A DNA stretch of 64,000 bases, taken from Bifidobacterium mongoliense DSM 21395 (GTDB taxonomy: Bacteria > Actinomycetota > Actinomycetes > Actinomycetales > Bifidobacteriaceae). Position 1 is the first letter of the stretch. Every line of letters starts with the position of its first letter. The notes beneath the pieces are model-generated. The model had not been told where the DNA came from. It worked only from the letters and a program-made list of their open reading frames with translations, and did not search any database. Of this stretch, positions 29,428 to 38,248 are shown piece by piece. Position numbers and translations under genes: made by a program. The DNA lies in the NCBI RefSeq assembly GCF_000741285.1, contig NZ_JGZE01000008.1, positions 1-64,000 of the forward strand. Direction: 5' to 3'.

Positions 29428-30307
29428 ATGGCTGATGGCATGAAGCATACGAACGATAGCGGCAGCAACGATAGCGGTAGCAACAACAGCAGCGGCAATG
29501 CCAGCGCGACCAACAGCAACGGCAATGGCATCAACGCCAGCAACAACACGGCGAAGCGTGCGGTGGTGACGGGGGGCGTCCAGCGGCATCGGCGCCGCGA
29601 CAGTGCGCGAACTGGCCGCGGCCGGCTGGACGGTGGTCGCACTCGCGCGGCGCGAGGACCGGCTACGGGAGCTGACGGAGAGTGTGGGCGCGGCGGGCAG
29701 TTACGTCGTCTGCGATCTGACTGATGAGGCGTCCACGCAGCGTGCGGTCGAGGAGATTCTGCGCGGCGGCGCGGTGAAGGCGCTGGTCAATTGCGCCGGC
29801 GGCGCGATAGGCAAGGATCCGGTCGCCGAAGCATCCTTGGATGATTGGCGTGCGATGTACGAGCTCAATGTGCTCGGGACCTTACGCATCACGCAGAAGC
29901 TGCTGTCGACTCTGAAGCAGGCGCCTGACGGCGGCACCGTGCTCATCGTGTCGTCCACCGCGGGCATCGAGCCCTACGAGGGCGGCGCGGGGTACTGCGC
30001 CTCGAAGTCCGCCGAACGCATCATGGCGCGGGTCCTGCGGCTCGAGCAGATAGGCGAGCCGTTGCGCGTCATCGACATCGCACCTGGGTTGGTCAAGACC
30101 GAGGAGTTCTCGGTGAAGCGTTTCGGCGGCGACAGCTCCCGGGCTGCCGCAGTGTACGAGGGCGTGCCCGACCCGTTGCGCGCCGAGGACATCGCGCAGG
30201 CTGCCCGGTGGGCGCTCGACCAGCCCGACCGGATCGACGTCGATTCCATCGTGGTGCGGCCGCGGGCCGAAGGCTCGTATACGAAGCTGTACCGCGAGAC
30301 GAGGTAG
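29428..30307 (+). pseudogene. SDR-family oxidoreductase, frameshifted in a G6 run
   Basis: ATG 29428 (GGAAGGAAG upstream) opens an Asn/Ser/Gly-rich leader of about 45 residues, then AKRAVVTGG. At the run of six G (29571-29576) the frame is off by one. Removing one G gives the glycine-rich Rossmann motif TGASSGIGAATVRELAAAGW and joins the body (VVALARRED, LVNCAGG, VSSTAG, catalytic GYCASK) up to 30307. So either the gene is inactivated by an extra G, or the run is phase-variable or miscounted. The low-complexity leader is unusual for an SDR. Substrate unknown. Confidence 0.75.
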
Positions 30308-30337
30308 GGTGGTGCGAAATCACGGCACCGATGACCC

Positions 30338-31456
30338 TCAGGCGTCCGGCAGCACACCCTCGCTGCTTTCGCGCAGCAGGACGGTGACCGGCAGTTCCGT
30401 CGACATCGCGGGTGCGTCCGGGGTGTCGACCCGTTTGACCAGTGTGGCCACGGCCGCACGCCCGAGTTCGAGCATCGGCTGCTTGACAGTGGTCAGGCGT
30501 GGGTTGCTGGTATCGGTTTCGGTGATGCCATCGAAGCCGGTGACGATGACGCGGTCCGGCACTGCGATGCCGGCGCGGCGCAATGCCGTGAGCGCGCCGA
30601 GTGCCATCTGATCGTTGGCGCAAATGAGGGCCTCGGGCAGCTGATCCTGTTCGACCAGCGTCGAGGTGATGTCGAAGGCCGTGCGTTGCGAGAACTGGCC
30701 GCGATAGATCGGCGCGGCGGCAGGATTCAAACCACGGAGCGTCAGCGCCTCGCAGAAGCCTCGTAGCGTTTGGCGCTGTCGGGGGAGTCGTCCGGGCCGG
30801 TCATGTAGCGATTCGGGCAACGTGGTGCGCGTCGAGGAGATGTCCCACCAAGCGCTCATCCCTTTGCGGTTGCTCACCCGCACGAGGTCGAACTCCCCTT
30901 CGTGGGCGGTGGGGGAGCTGGCGATCATGACCAGGGGCCGCCGGCGGTGCAGCGCTTCGAGCATGTGGTCGGGTATGCTGCGGGCCAGCACGATGATGCC
31001 GTCCACCTTGCCGCTCACATCGTTGACGACGTGGGAGATGTCCGCATCGGAATGCCCCATGCCCAGGCTCACGACGAGGGAGAGCCCCTGACGCCATGCC
31101 TCCAGCTCGCAGCCGCGCAGCACGGTGTCGAAGTACAGCGAATCGTATCGGGCGACGACGTGGTGGGTCGGGCGGTCGATGACCATGTTCGCCTCATCGA
31201 CCGTGGCCAGCTCGAAGTCCGACAGGGAATCCAGTTCGTCGATGGTCGGCAGGAACAGCGCGATGCTGTTCGTGCGCCGTGCGGCCAGGCTCTGCGCGCT
31301 GCCGCTGGGGACGTAGCCGAGCCGGTCGATGGCTGTGCGAATGGCCTGGCGGGTGGTGGCTCTGACCGCATTCGGGGTGCGCAATGAGCGAGACACCGTG
31401 GCGATGGATACCCCCGCCTCTCGCGCGACGTCATAGACGGTCGGCTTCTTGTCCAC
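30338..31456 (-). CDS. LacI-family regulator of the ABC/GH94/GH3 locus
   Basis: A 372-residue LacI-type repressor. The N-terminal HTH is canonical (TVYDVAREAGVSIATVSRSLR with hinge YVPSGSAQSLAARRT). The periplasmic-binding-like domain follows, ending ICANDQMALGALTALRRAG and VIVTGFDG. GTG 31456 is preferred over ATG 31480 because AAGGAG lies six bases before it. Between about 30770 and 30860 the translated sequence is not LacI-like, but neighbouring frames restore LVGHLLDAHHVARIA and TGPDDSPDSAKRYEGF; three single-base deletions would explain this and keep the total frame. The gene is divergent from the solute-binding protein gene, with palindromic operators in between. Confidence 0.8.
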   Translation of the reverse strand: MDKKPTVYDVAREAGVSIATVSRSLRTPNAVRATTRQAIRTAIDRLGYVPSGSAQSLAARRTNSIALFLPTIDELDSLSDFELATVDEANMVIDRPTHHVVARYDSLYFDTVLRGCELEAWRQGLSLVVSLGMGHSDADISHVVNDVSGKVDGIIVLARSIPDHMLEALHRRRPLVMIASSPTAHEGEFDLVRVSNRKGMSAWWDISSTRTTLPESLHDRPGRLPRQRQTLRGFCEALTLRGLNPAAAPIYRGQFSQRTAFDITSTLVEQDQLPEALICANDQMALGALTALRRAGIAVPDRVIVTGFDGITETDTSNPRLTTVKQPMLELGRAAVATLVKRVDTPDAPAMSTELPVTVLLRESSEGVLPDA

Positions 31457-31527
31457 TGCGACTCCTTGCACCGCTTTCATTCATTCCTTGCATCCTATCA
31501 GCACGGATCGGTGAAACGCCCAAAATC

Positions 31528-31541
31528 TGACAGCGCTCTCA
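31528..31541. promoter_or_regulatory. LacI-type operator 1
   Basis: TGACAGCGCTCTCA is a near-perfect palindrome around GC, the layout bound by LacI-family proteins. It lies 70 bases upstream of the regulator start. Confidence 0.55.
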
Positions 31542-31637
31542 TTGGGCGTGTCGTCATGTGGACATGATGGATAGGCTTGATATATAAGGGAAACGATGAG
31601 TGGATGACAGGGAGTGAACAGAGGTTGCCAAAACGAA

Positions 31638-31651
31638 TGTAAGCGCATACA
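31638..31651. promoter_or_regulatory. LacI-type operator 2
   Basis: TGTAAGCGCATACA is a LacI-type palindrome with the same central GCGC, about 120 bases before the binding-protein start. Two operators about 110 bases apart (about ten helical turns) would allow looping. The whole gap 31481-31767 is regulatory; no gene is seen. Confidence 0.6.
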
Positions 31652-31767
31652 ATAAGAAGATGTCACACGAAGTCAGTGGGACCGGGCGGTGCCGAACGGC
31701 GATGCTGAGTGGATGCTCAGTTGATGCTAAGTAGGCGACATGTCAACGTAGACAGAAAGAAAGAGCA

Positions 31768-33402
31768 ATGAAGATTAAGAGAATCGCAGCGACGGTGTTG
31801 GCGTTCGTCACACTGCTCAGCGTGGGCGCATGCGGTGCGGGGAACAACTCCGCACAATCCGGAGGCAAGGACGGCCTGCTGTTCGCAGGCGATAGCGGCA
31901 GCCCCACATTCACCAGGAATTTCAACCCCTTCTCCTCCTCCAAGCGCATCGGCATCAACTTCATCTATGAGCCGTTGCAGGTCGTCAACGCGATCGACGG
32001 CAAGGCCACGCCGTTCCTCGCCACCGGCAACAAGGTCGTCGACCCGAAGACCATCACCTACACCATCCGCGATGGCGTGAAGTGGTCCGACGGCCAGGCC
32101 ATGACCGCCAAGGACGTCGTGTACACCTTCAACCTTATGAAGAAGCAGCCTTCCCTTGACTCGCTCGGCGTGTGGCAGCACATCGCCTCCATCGACGAGC
32201 AGGGCAGCACCGTGACCTTCCATCTGAAGGACGACGACATTCCGGCCGCCACCATCATCAACCAGCAGCTCATCGTCCCCGAGCACATCTGGAGCAAGCA
32301 GAGCGACCCGGTGAAGTGGACCAACGAGAATCCGGTCGGATCCGGTCCGTACAAACTCGGTCAATACACCCCGAACCAGTACACGCTCGAGAAGAACCAA
32401 AGCTACTGGCAGGCCGGCAAGGTCGCGGCGGAGAAGATCATCCTGCCCGCCTCGAACAAGCAGCTCGACCTTGTTAACAAGGGTTATGACTGGGGCTATT
32501 CCTACATGACTAACGTCGACAAGACCTGGGGCGGCCCGAACCGCCAGCACAACCACTACTGGTTCCCTCCCGGCGGCACCGTCTCGCTGTTCCCGAACCT
32601 GACCAAGGCGCCGTTCAACAACGTCGACTTCCGTCAGGGCCTCAACTACGCCATCAACCGTGAGAAGATCGCCAAGGACGCCGAGGAAGGCTACGTCGAA
32701 GGCGCGCCGCAGACCGGTCTCCTTCTGCCGAACCAGAAGATGTGGGTCAACGACAAGATCGCCAATCAGGGCAAGATTGACCAGAACGCCGCCAAGGCGC
32801 TCGAGTACTTCGCCAAGGCCGGGTACACCAAGTCCGGCGACAAGCTCGTCGACTCGACCGGCAAGCAGCTGCAGCTCAACATCACCGTGCCCAACGGCTA
32901 CACCGACTGGCTGCGCGGCGTGCAGACCCTGCAGTCCCAGCTGGGCGAACTCGGCATCTCCGTCAAACTCCAGCAGCCGCAGCCGGCCGCATACGTCCAG
33001 CAGCAGAACAACGGCGACTTCGATCTGATCGTCTCCTCCTTCGGCGGTACGGGCGCTCCGTTCCAGGACTATAACAACCTGCTCAACAGCGAGTTCGCCC
33101 TGCCCGTGGGACAGGCGACCTCCGCCAACTTCGAGCGCTACAAGAATCCGAAGGCCGACGAACTGCTCGCGCAGCTCAAGCGCACCGCCGATCAAAGCCA
33201 GCAGAAGGCCATCATCGACCAGCTGCAGCAGATCGTATACGACGACGTGCCCGTGGTCTCCATGTTCTACGGCGGCCTGTGGGGCCTGTTCAGCGACAAG
33301 AACTACACCAACTGGCCCAGCGAGGAGAACCCCTACGCCACGCCTGCCACGTGGACGCAGAACAGCCTGCTCGTCGTGACCACCATCAAGAAGGCCCGCT
33401 AA
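31768..33402 (+). CDS. ABC oligosaccharide/peptide-type solute-binding lipoprotein (SBP family 5)
   Basis: A 544-residue binding protein of the extracellular SBP5 (Dpp/Opp) family. It is a lipoprotein: MKIKRIAATVLAFVTLLSVG with the lipobox cysteine at residue 22. Typical SBP5 features include YTIRDGVKWSDGQAMTAKDVVYTF, NPVGSGPYKL and FRQGLNYAINREKIA. Family 5 proteins bind peptides or oligosaccharides; the downstream GH94 and GH3 genes argue for a beta-glucan oligosaccharide. GAAAGA precedes the start. It heads the operon that runs to 44338. Confidence 0.92.
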   Translation: MKIKRIAATVLAFVTLLSVGACGAGNNSAQSGGKDGLLFAGDSGSPTFTRNFNPFSSSKRIGINFIYEPLQVVNAIDGKATPFLATGNKVVDPKTITYTIRDGVKWSDGQAMTAKDVVYTFNLMKKQPSLDSLGVWQHIASIDEQGSTVTFHLKDDDIPAATIINQQLIVPEHIWSKQSDPVKWTNENPVGSGPYKLGQYTPNQYTLEKNQSYWQAGKVAAEKIILPASNKQLDLVNKGYDWGYSYMTNVDKTWGGPNRQHNHYWFPPGGTVSLFPNLTKAPFNNVDFRQGLNYAINREKIAKDAEEGYVEGAPQTGLLLPNQKMWVNDKIANQGKIDQNAAKALEYFAKAGYTKSGDKLVDSTGKQLQLNITVPNGYTDWLRGVQTLQSQLGELGISVKLQQPQPAAYVQQQNNGDFDLIVSSFGGTGAPFQDYNNLLNSEFALPVGQATSANFERYKNPKADELLAQLKRTADQSQQKAIIDQLQQIVYDDVPVVSMFYGGLWGLFSDKNYTNWPSEENPYATPATWTQNSLLVVTTIKKAR

Positions 33403-33594
33403 CCGGACCATGTCGGCCGCGCCACGGTGGTGCGCGGCCGACGGCGGGTCCCCAGCCGGACCCGGACATGTCGTGATCCACCACCACGTGGGCATCGGCC
33501 GATTGCCGGCGATGCCCACGCATCACGTTCAACCGTCGTCACAGGTCGACGAACGCCACCTGCTTGTTCGGCAATCCTCATGAAAGGTCGTCGA

Positions 33595-34575
33595 GTGCGT
33601 TACTTCCTCGGGAAAATCGGGTTGTTCCTGCTCACGTTGTGGGCAGCGATAACCGTCAACTTCATCCTGCCCAGACTCATGCCGGGTTCGCCCGCTGACG
33701 CCGCGGTGGCCAAACTCTCGCAGAACGGTCCGGTGACCCCCGAGATGCGCGCCTCCATCGAAGCCCAGCTCGGCGTGCCCAAGGGCAATATCTTCAGCCA
33801 GTACCTGGAGTATCTCAACAACGTCATCCACTTCAATTTCGGCGTCTCCTACAGCAACTTCCCCTCCAACGTCTCCACGCTCATCGCGAACAGCCTGCCG
33901 TGGACCCTGACGCTGGTCGGCGTCGTCACCGTGCTCTCCTTCATCATCGGCACCGTGCTGGGCGCCGTGATGGCCTGGCGGCGCGGACACAGCATCGACA
34001 CGATCGGCAGCGTCGGCGGCTCGTTCCTTTCGGCTTTCCCGGCGTTCTGGCTCGCCCTCATGCTGCTGTACTTCCTGGGCTACCTCGCCGGCGCCTTCCC
34101 CACCTCCGGAGCGTATTCGGCCGAGAACGTCCCCGGATTCTCCGGCGCGTTCATCGGCGACGCCCTGTCCCATGCGGTGCTGCCCGGCCTGACCATCCTG
34201 CTCACCTCGCTGGGCGGATCGATCATGGGCATGCGCAACACCATGATCAGCACGCTCGGTGACGACTACGTGACCTTCGCCCAGGCGAACGGCCTGCACC
34301 AGCGCACCGTCGTGCTCAAATACGCCGCGCGCAACGCCCTCCTGCCCAACCTGACCTCCTTCGGTCTGCAGATCGGCGGCGTGGTCGGCGGCTCGCTGCT
34401 CGTCGAACAGGTCTTCTCCTACCCCGGAGTCGGCCAGCTGCTCTACCAGGCCGTCTCCAACCAGGACTACCCGCTCATGCAGGCGATCTTCCTGATGATC
34501 ACCATCAGCGTCCTGACCGCCAACTTCATCGTCGACATCCTCTACGGCGTGCTCGACCCGAGAACCAGGAGATGA
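33595..34575 (+). CDS. ABC transporter permease (DppB-type)
   Basis: A 326-residue permease with about six transmembrane helices, the N-terminal NFILPRLMPGSP typical of DppB/OppB proteins and the EAA-like loop DYVTFAQANGLHQRTVVLKYAARNAL. GTG 33595 is favoured because AAAGG lies seven bases upstream and the family starts there; ATG 33580 is the alternative. Its stop overlaps the start of the second permease (ATGA). Confidence 0.92.
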   Translation: MRYFLGKIGLFLLTLWAAITVNFILPRLMPGSPADAAVAKLSQNGPVTPEMRASIEAQLGVPKGNIFSQYLEYLNNVIHFNFGVSYSNFPSNVSTLIANSLPWTLTLVGVVTVLSFIIGTVLGAVMAWRRGHSIDTIGSVGGSFLSAFPAFWLALMLLYFLGYLAGAFPTSGAYSAENVPGFSGAFIGDALSHAVLPGLTILLTSLGGSIMGMRNTMISTLGDDYVTFAQANGLHQRTVVLKYAARNALLPNLTSFGLQIGGVVGGSLLVEQVFSYPGVGQLLYQAVSNQDYPLMQAIFLMITISVLTANFIVDILYGVLDPRTRR

Positions 34576-35507
34576 TATCGATGGCTACATCAGTGCGACA
34601 GCGCACCGCCTCCACAGACAACGACAACGGTGACGACAACGGTTTCACACGCGCCATGCGCGTCGTGGGCCGCGCCTTCTCGACCGTCTGGACCGTGCCC
34701 AAAGCGCGATTCGGCCTCATCCTGTTCGGCCTCATCATCCTCGTCGCCGCATGCGCGCCGATCCTGAGCCCATACAACCCGCGCCAGAACGATTTCGGCA
34801 ACAGCGCCGGCCTATCGCTCGCCCACCCGCTCGGCACCACGTCGAGCGGCCAGGACGTGCTGTCCCAGCTCATCTGGGGCGGGCGCATCTCGGTGACCGT
34901 CGCCTTGAGCGCGGGCCTGATGTCGACGGTCATCGCCGTCGTCATCGGCCTGAGCTGGGGCTACATGCGCACGTTCAGCGGCGAGTTCGTCGGATTCCTC
35001 GTGAACCTCTTCCTCGTCATCCCCTCGTTGCCGCTCATGATCATCATCGCGGCCTACCTGCAGAACGGCGGCATGGGCGTCATCACCCTCGTGATCGTGC
35101 TCACCGGCTGGGCGTGGGGCGCGCGCGTCCTGCGCAGCCAGACGCAGTCGCTGCGCTCGCGTGACTTCGTGACCGCCGCGGCGTTCAGCGGCGACGGCAC
35201 CTGGCGCATCATCTTCCACGAGATCTTCCCCAACATGCTCTCGCTGATCATCAACAACTTCTTCGGCGCGGCCACCGCCGCCGTCCTGGCGGAATCGGGG
35301 CTGGAGTTCCTGGGCCTGGGCGACTCGACCACCATCTCCTGGGGCACCATGCTCTACTGGGCGCAGAACAACAACGTGCTGCTCACCGGGCAGTGGGCGC
35401 TGCTGCTCGCCCCCGGCCTCATGATCGCGTTGCTCGCCGTCTCCATGACATTCATCAACTTCGGTGTGGACCGCCTGAGCAATCCGCGCCTGCGCGAAGG
35501 GAACTGA
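34572..35507 (+). CDS. ABC transporter permease (DppC-type)
   Basis: A 311-residue partner permease with the DppC N-terminal domain (first helix around GLILFGLIILVAACAPILSPYNP) and the typical HPLGTTSSGQDVLSQLIWG segment. The EAA loop is SRDFVTAAAFSGDGTWRIIFHEI. It overlaps the upstream permease by four bases and ends one base before the ATPase start, so the three are tightly coupled. Confidence 0.93.
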   Translation: MISMATSVRQRTASTDNDNGDDNGFTRAMRVVGRAFSTVWTVPKARFGLILFGLIILVAACAPILSPYNPRQNDFGNSAGLSLAHPLGTTSSGQDVLSQLIWGGRISVTVALSAGLMSTVIAVVIGLSWGYMRTFSGEFVGFLVNLFLVIPSLPLMIIIAAYLQNGGMGVITLVIVLTGWAWGARVLRSQTQSLRSRDFVTAAAFSGDGTWRIIFHEIFPNMLSLIINNFFGAATAAVLAESGLEFLGLGDSTTISWGTMLYWAQNNNVLLTGQWALLLAPGLMIALLAVSMTFINFGVDRLSNPRLREGN

Positions 35508-35508
35508 T

Positions 35509-37233
35509 ATGAGCCTACTGAGCGTTCGCCATCTTTCCATCGAATACGACACCCCGGGCATCGAGCCCGTCAAGGCCGTGAACGATGTGAGCTTCGACCT
35601 TGACCAAGGTGAATTCGTCGGCCTCGTCGGCGAATCCGGGTCGGGCAAGTCCACGCTGGGCTTCGCCGTGACCAGGCTGGCCAAGCCGCCGGCAAGGATC
35701 AGCGAAGGGTCCGTGCTGTTCGACGGCAAGGACATCACCACCCTGACCGATGAGCAACTGCGCGTGCAGCGTCACGGCGGTTTCGCCATGGTCCTGCAGT
35801 CCGGGATGAACGCGCTGAACCCCGTGCGCACCGTGCGCAAGCACTTCATCGACATCTTCAAGGCGCACCGCCACGTGCCGCGTGATCGCTTCGCCTCGCG
35901 CGCGCTCGAGCTCATCGGCAAGGTAGGGCTCCCCAAGGAGACCCTCGACCGGTACCCCGGTGAGCTGTCCGGCGGTATGCGCCAGCGCGTCTCGATTGCG
36001 CTCGCCCTCTCGCTGGACCCCAAGCTCATGGTCTTCGACGAGCCGACGACCGCACTGGATGTGCTCGTGCAGCACGAGGTGATGGACACCATACGGGAGT
36101 TGCAGGCCCAGGAGGGCTTCACCGCCATCCTCATCAGCCATGATCTCGGCATCGTGCTCGAATCGACCCAGCGCGTGCTCGTCATGCACAACGGCTCCAT
36201 CGTCGAGGATGCGCCCAGCAAGCAGATTCTCGAGCACCCGCAGGACGAATACACCCGCATGCTGCTGAGCCACTACGGCGACCCCCGGGCCGAGACGGTG
36301 TCGGTGCCCGGTCTGCGCCGCAGGCCGGCTCCCGCAGAGGGTGCCGCTGCGGTGGATACGGAGGCGGCCGCGGCGCCGCAGGACGCAGGATCGACGTCGC
36401 ATGGGGCGTCGGCCGGAAGTGCCGATCAGGCCGCGAATGACGCCATGACGGTGAAACTCAGCGGCGTTAGCAAGGTCTATCCGGCCCGTCGGCGCGGCGA
36501 TGAATCCGTCACCGCGGTCAACGACGTGTCCTTCACGCTCACCCCGGGTGAATCGCTCGCCTTGGTGGGGGCGTCGGGTTCGGGCAAATCGACCATCGCC
36601 AAGATGCTCACCGGCGTCGAACAGCCCACGTCCGGCACCGTCACCCTCGGCACGACCCGCATCGACCGGATGCGCAGCAAGCGTGACCTGCGCCGCCTGC
36701 ACTCCGACATCCAGATGGTCTTCCAGGACCCGTATGCCGCCCTCAACCCCCTGCACACCGTCGAGTACATCCTCACCAGGCCGATTCTCAACTACAGCGG
36801 TCTGCGCGGGGCGGCGGCCCGGACCCGGATGCTCGAACTGCTCGAGACCGTGGGGCTCACGCCCGTGGAGCAGTACGCCGCGAAACTGCCGCATCAGCTT
36901 TCCGGCGGCCAGCGGCAGCGTGTCGTCATCGCGCGCGCCCTCGCCTCGAACCCCAAGGTGCTCGTGGCCGACGAACCGGTGTCGATGCTCGACATGACGC
37001 TGCGCGCCGGCGTGCTGGCGCTGCTCGAGGATCTGCGGGAGCGGCTCAACGTGAGCATGCTGTACATCACCCACGACCTGCTCTCCGCCAGGCTCATCAC
37101 CGACCGGATCATGGTGCTCAACCACGGCACCGTCGTGGAGCGCGGCGCGACCGCCGAGGTGCTGCAGCACCCCAAGGACGACTACACCATCCGCCTGCTC
37201 GACGCGATACCGAAACTCAAGACCAGCGACTGA
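35509..37233 (+). CDS. Fused double ABC ATPase (DppD-DppF type)
   Basis: A 574-residue protein with two complete ATPase domains in one chain. First: Walker A GESGSGKST, signature LSGGMRQR, Walker B MVFDEPTTALD. Second: Walker A GASGSGKST, signature LSGGQRQR, Walker B VADEPVSMLD. An Ala/Pro-rich linker (about residues 260-305) joins them. In Opp/Dpp systems these are often two genes; the fusion guarantees a heterodimer. Both halves keep their catalytic motifs. Confidence 0.94.
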   Translation: MSLLSVRHLSIEYDTPGIEPVKAVNDVSFDLDQGEFVGLVGESGSGKSTLGFAVTRLAKPPARISEGSVLFDGKDITTLTDEQLRVQRHGGFAMVLQSGMNALNPVRTVRKHFIDIFKAHRHVPRDRFASRALELIGKVGLPKETLDRYPGELSGGMRQRVSIALALSLDPKLMVFDEPTTALDVLVQHEVMDTIRELQAQEGFTAILISHDLGIVLESTQRVLVMHNGSIVEDAPSKQILEHPQDEYTRMLLSHYGDPRAETVSVPGLRRRPAPAEGAAAVDTEAAAAPQDAGSTSHGASAGSADQAANDAMTVKLSGVSKVYPARRRGDESVTAVNDVSFTLTPGESLALVGASGSGKSTIAKMLTGVEQPTSGTVTLGTTRIDRMRSKRDLRRLHSDIQMVFQDPYAALNPLHTVEYILTRPILNYSGLRGAAARTRMLELLETVGLTPVEQYAAKLPHQLSGGQRQRVVIARALASNPKVLVADEPVSMLDMTLRAGVLALLEDLRERLNVSMLYITHDLLSARLITDRIMVLNHGTVVERGATAEVLQHPKDDYTIRLLDAIPKLKTSD

Positions 37234-37247
37234 CAGGAGCACGCATC

Positions 37248-38183
37248 ATGACCGAATCCCAGCAGGGGAGGGCGCCGCACGGATCTCGCGGATCCTCCCG
37301 CGCAACGCCACGGATCCACCCCATCGCGCCGTTCGGCGCCCTGCCGGTGCCCCGCGGCGTGGAGACGCTCGGGATCGACATCACCGTCGGCAGGCTCACG
37401 GCCATACGTGCCGTGCCGGACGGCATACCGACGAACGGCGTCGTGCTCATGGTCCCGGGCTTCACCGGTTCCAAGGAGGACTTCTACGCACTCCTGCCCC
37501 TCGTCGCCGCCTTGGGCTGGGACACCTGGGCCATATCGCAGCGCGGCCAGGCCGATTCGGTCGCGCCGCGCGGCATCGACGCCTACGCCTCCCGGCATCT
37601 CGCCGGCGACGTGGTCGAGGTGGCCCGGGCCATCGAACGGGTCACCGGAGCCGATCGCGTGCATCTGCTGGGGCACAGCTTCGGCGGAACGGTGAGTCAG
37701 GCGGCGGTGATCGCCGACCCGAGTCCATTCAAGAGCCTGACCCTCATGTGCTCCGGGCCGCACGGTTGGCCCGGTCGCCACGATATCGACCGTCGCATGC
37801 TGCTGGAGCATCCCGGCACCGATCTGTGGAGGCTCAACAACCCCGAACGCGCCGACGCTCCGGATGCGGAGTTGGGCGGCGAGCTCTTCTACCGTCAGCG
37901 CGCCGAGGCCACCAGCACCGATGAGCTGTTGGCGGCGCTCGATCAGCTCGCCGATGTGCACGACACGACCTACGAGGTGGCCGAAAGCCATCTGCCGGTC
38001 ATGGTCTGCCACGGCGCCGACGACCCCGCCTGGCCCCAGGACTGGCAACGTCGGATGGCGCGCATGCTCAAGGCCCGCTATGCGGTGATCCCGAGGGCTG
38101 CGCACTGCCCGAACATGGAGAACCCGGTCGATACGGCCGTCCTCCTCGATGACTTCTGGACCGACGTGCAGCGCAAGGCGTAA
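37248..38183 (+). CDS. Alpha/beta hydrolase
   Basis: A 311-residue alpha/beta hydrolase. The nucleophile elbow is GHSFGGT and the C-terminal histidine is in AAHCPNMENP; the acid is probably in GADDPAW. No signal peptide. It is unusual in a glycan operon: it might remove an ester such as acetyl or succinyl from the imported glucan oligosaccharide, which would suit naturally substituted beta-1,2-glucans. That is inference. AGGAG lies before the ATG, 14 bases after the ATPase stop. Confidence 0.8.
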   Translation: MTESQQGRAPHGSRGSSRATPRIHPIAPFGALPVPRGVETLGIDITVGRLTAIRAVPDGIPTNGVVLMVPGFTGSKEDFYALLPLVAALGWDTWAISQRGQADSVAPRGIDAYASRHLAGDVVEVARAIERVTGADRVHLLGHSFGGTVSQAAVIADPSPFKSLTLMCSGPHGWPGRHDIDRRMLLEHPGTDLWRLNNPERADAPDAELGGELFYRQRAEATSTDELLAALDQLADVHDTTYEVAESHLPVMVCHGADDPAWPQDWQRRMARMLKARYAVIPRAAHCPNMENPVDTAVLLDDFWTDVQRKA

Positions 38184-38248
38184 CAGCTCAGCGCCACGCA
38201 CGATCCATACCATACGAACGCATACGCATGCAAGAGAAAGAGAAGACC

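Noticed and set aside
31717..33519. 600-codon open frame antisense to the binding-protein gene
   Set aside because: Low-complexity Val/Leu/Arg/Gly composition and no recognisable motif; the plus strand holds a clear SBP5 protein.
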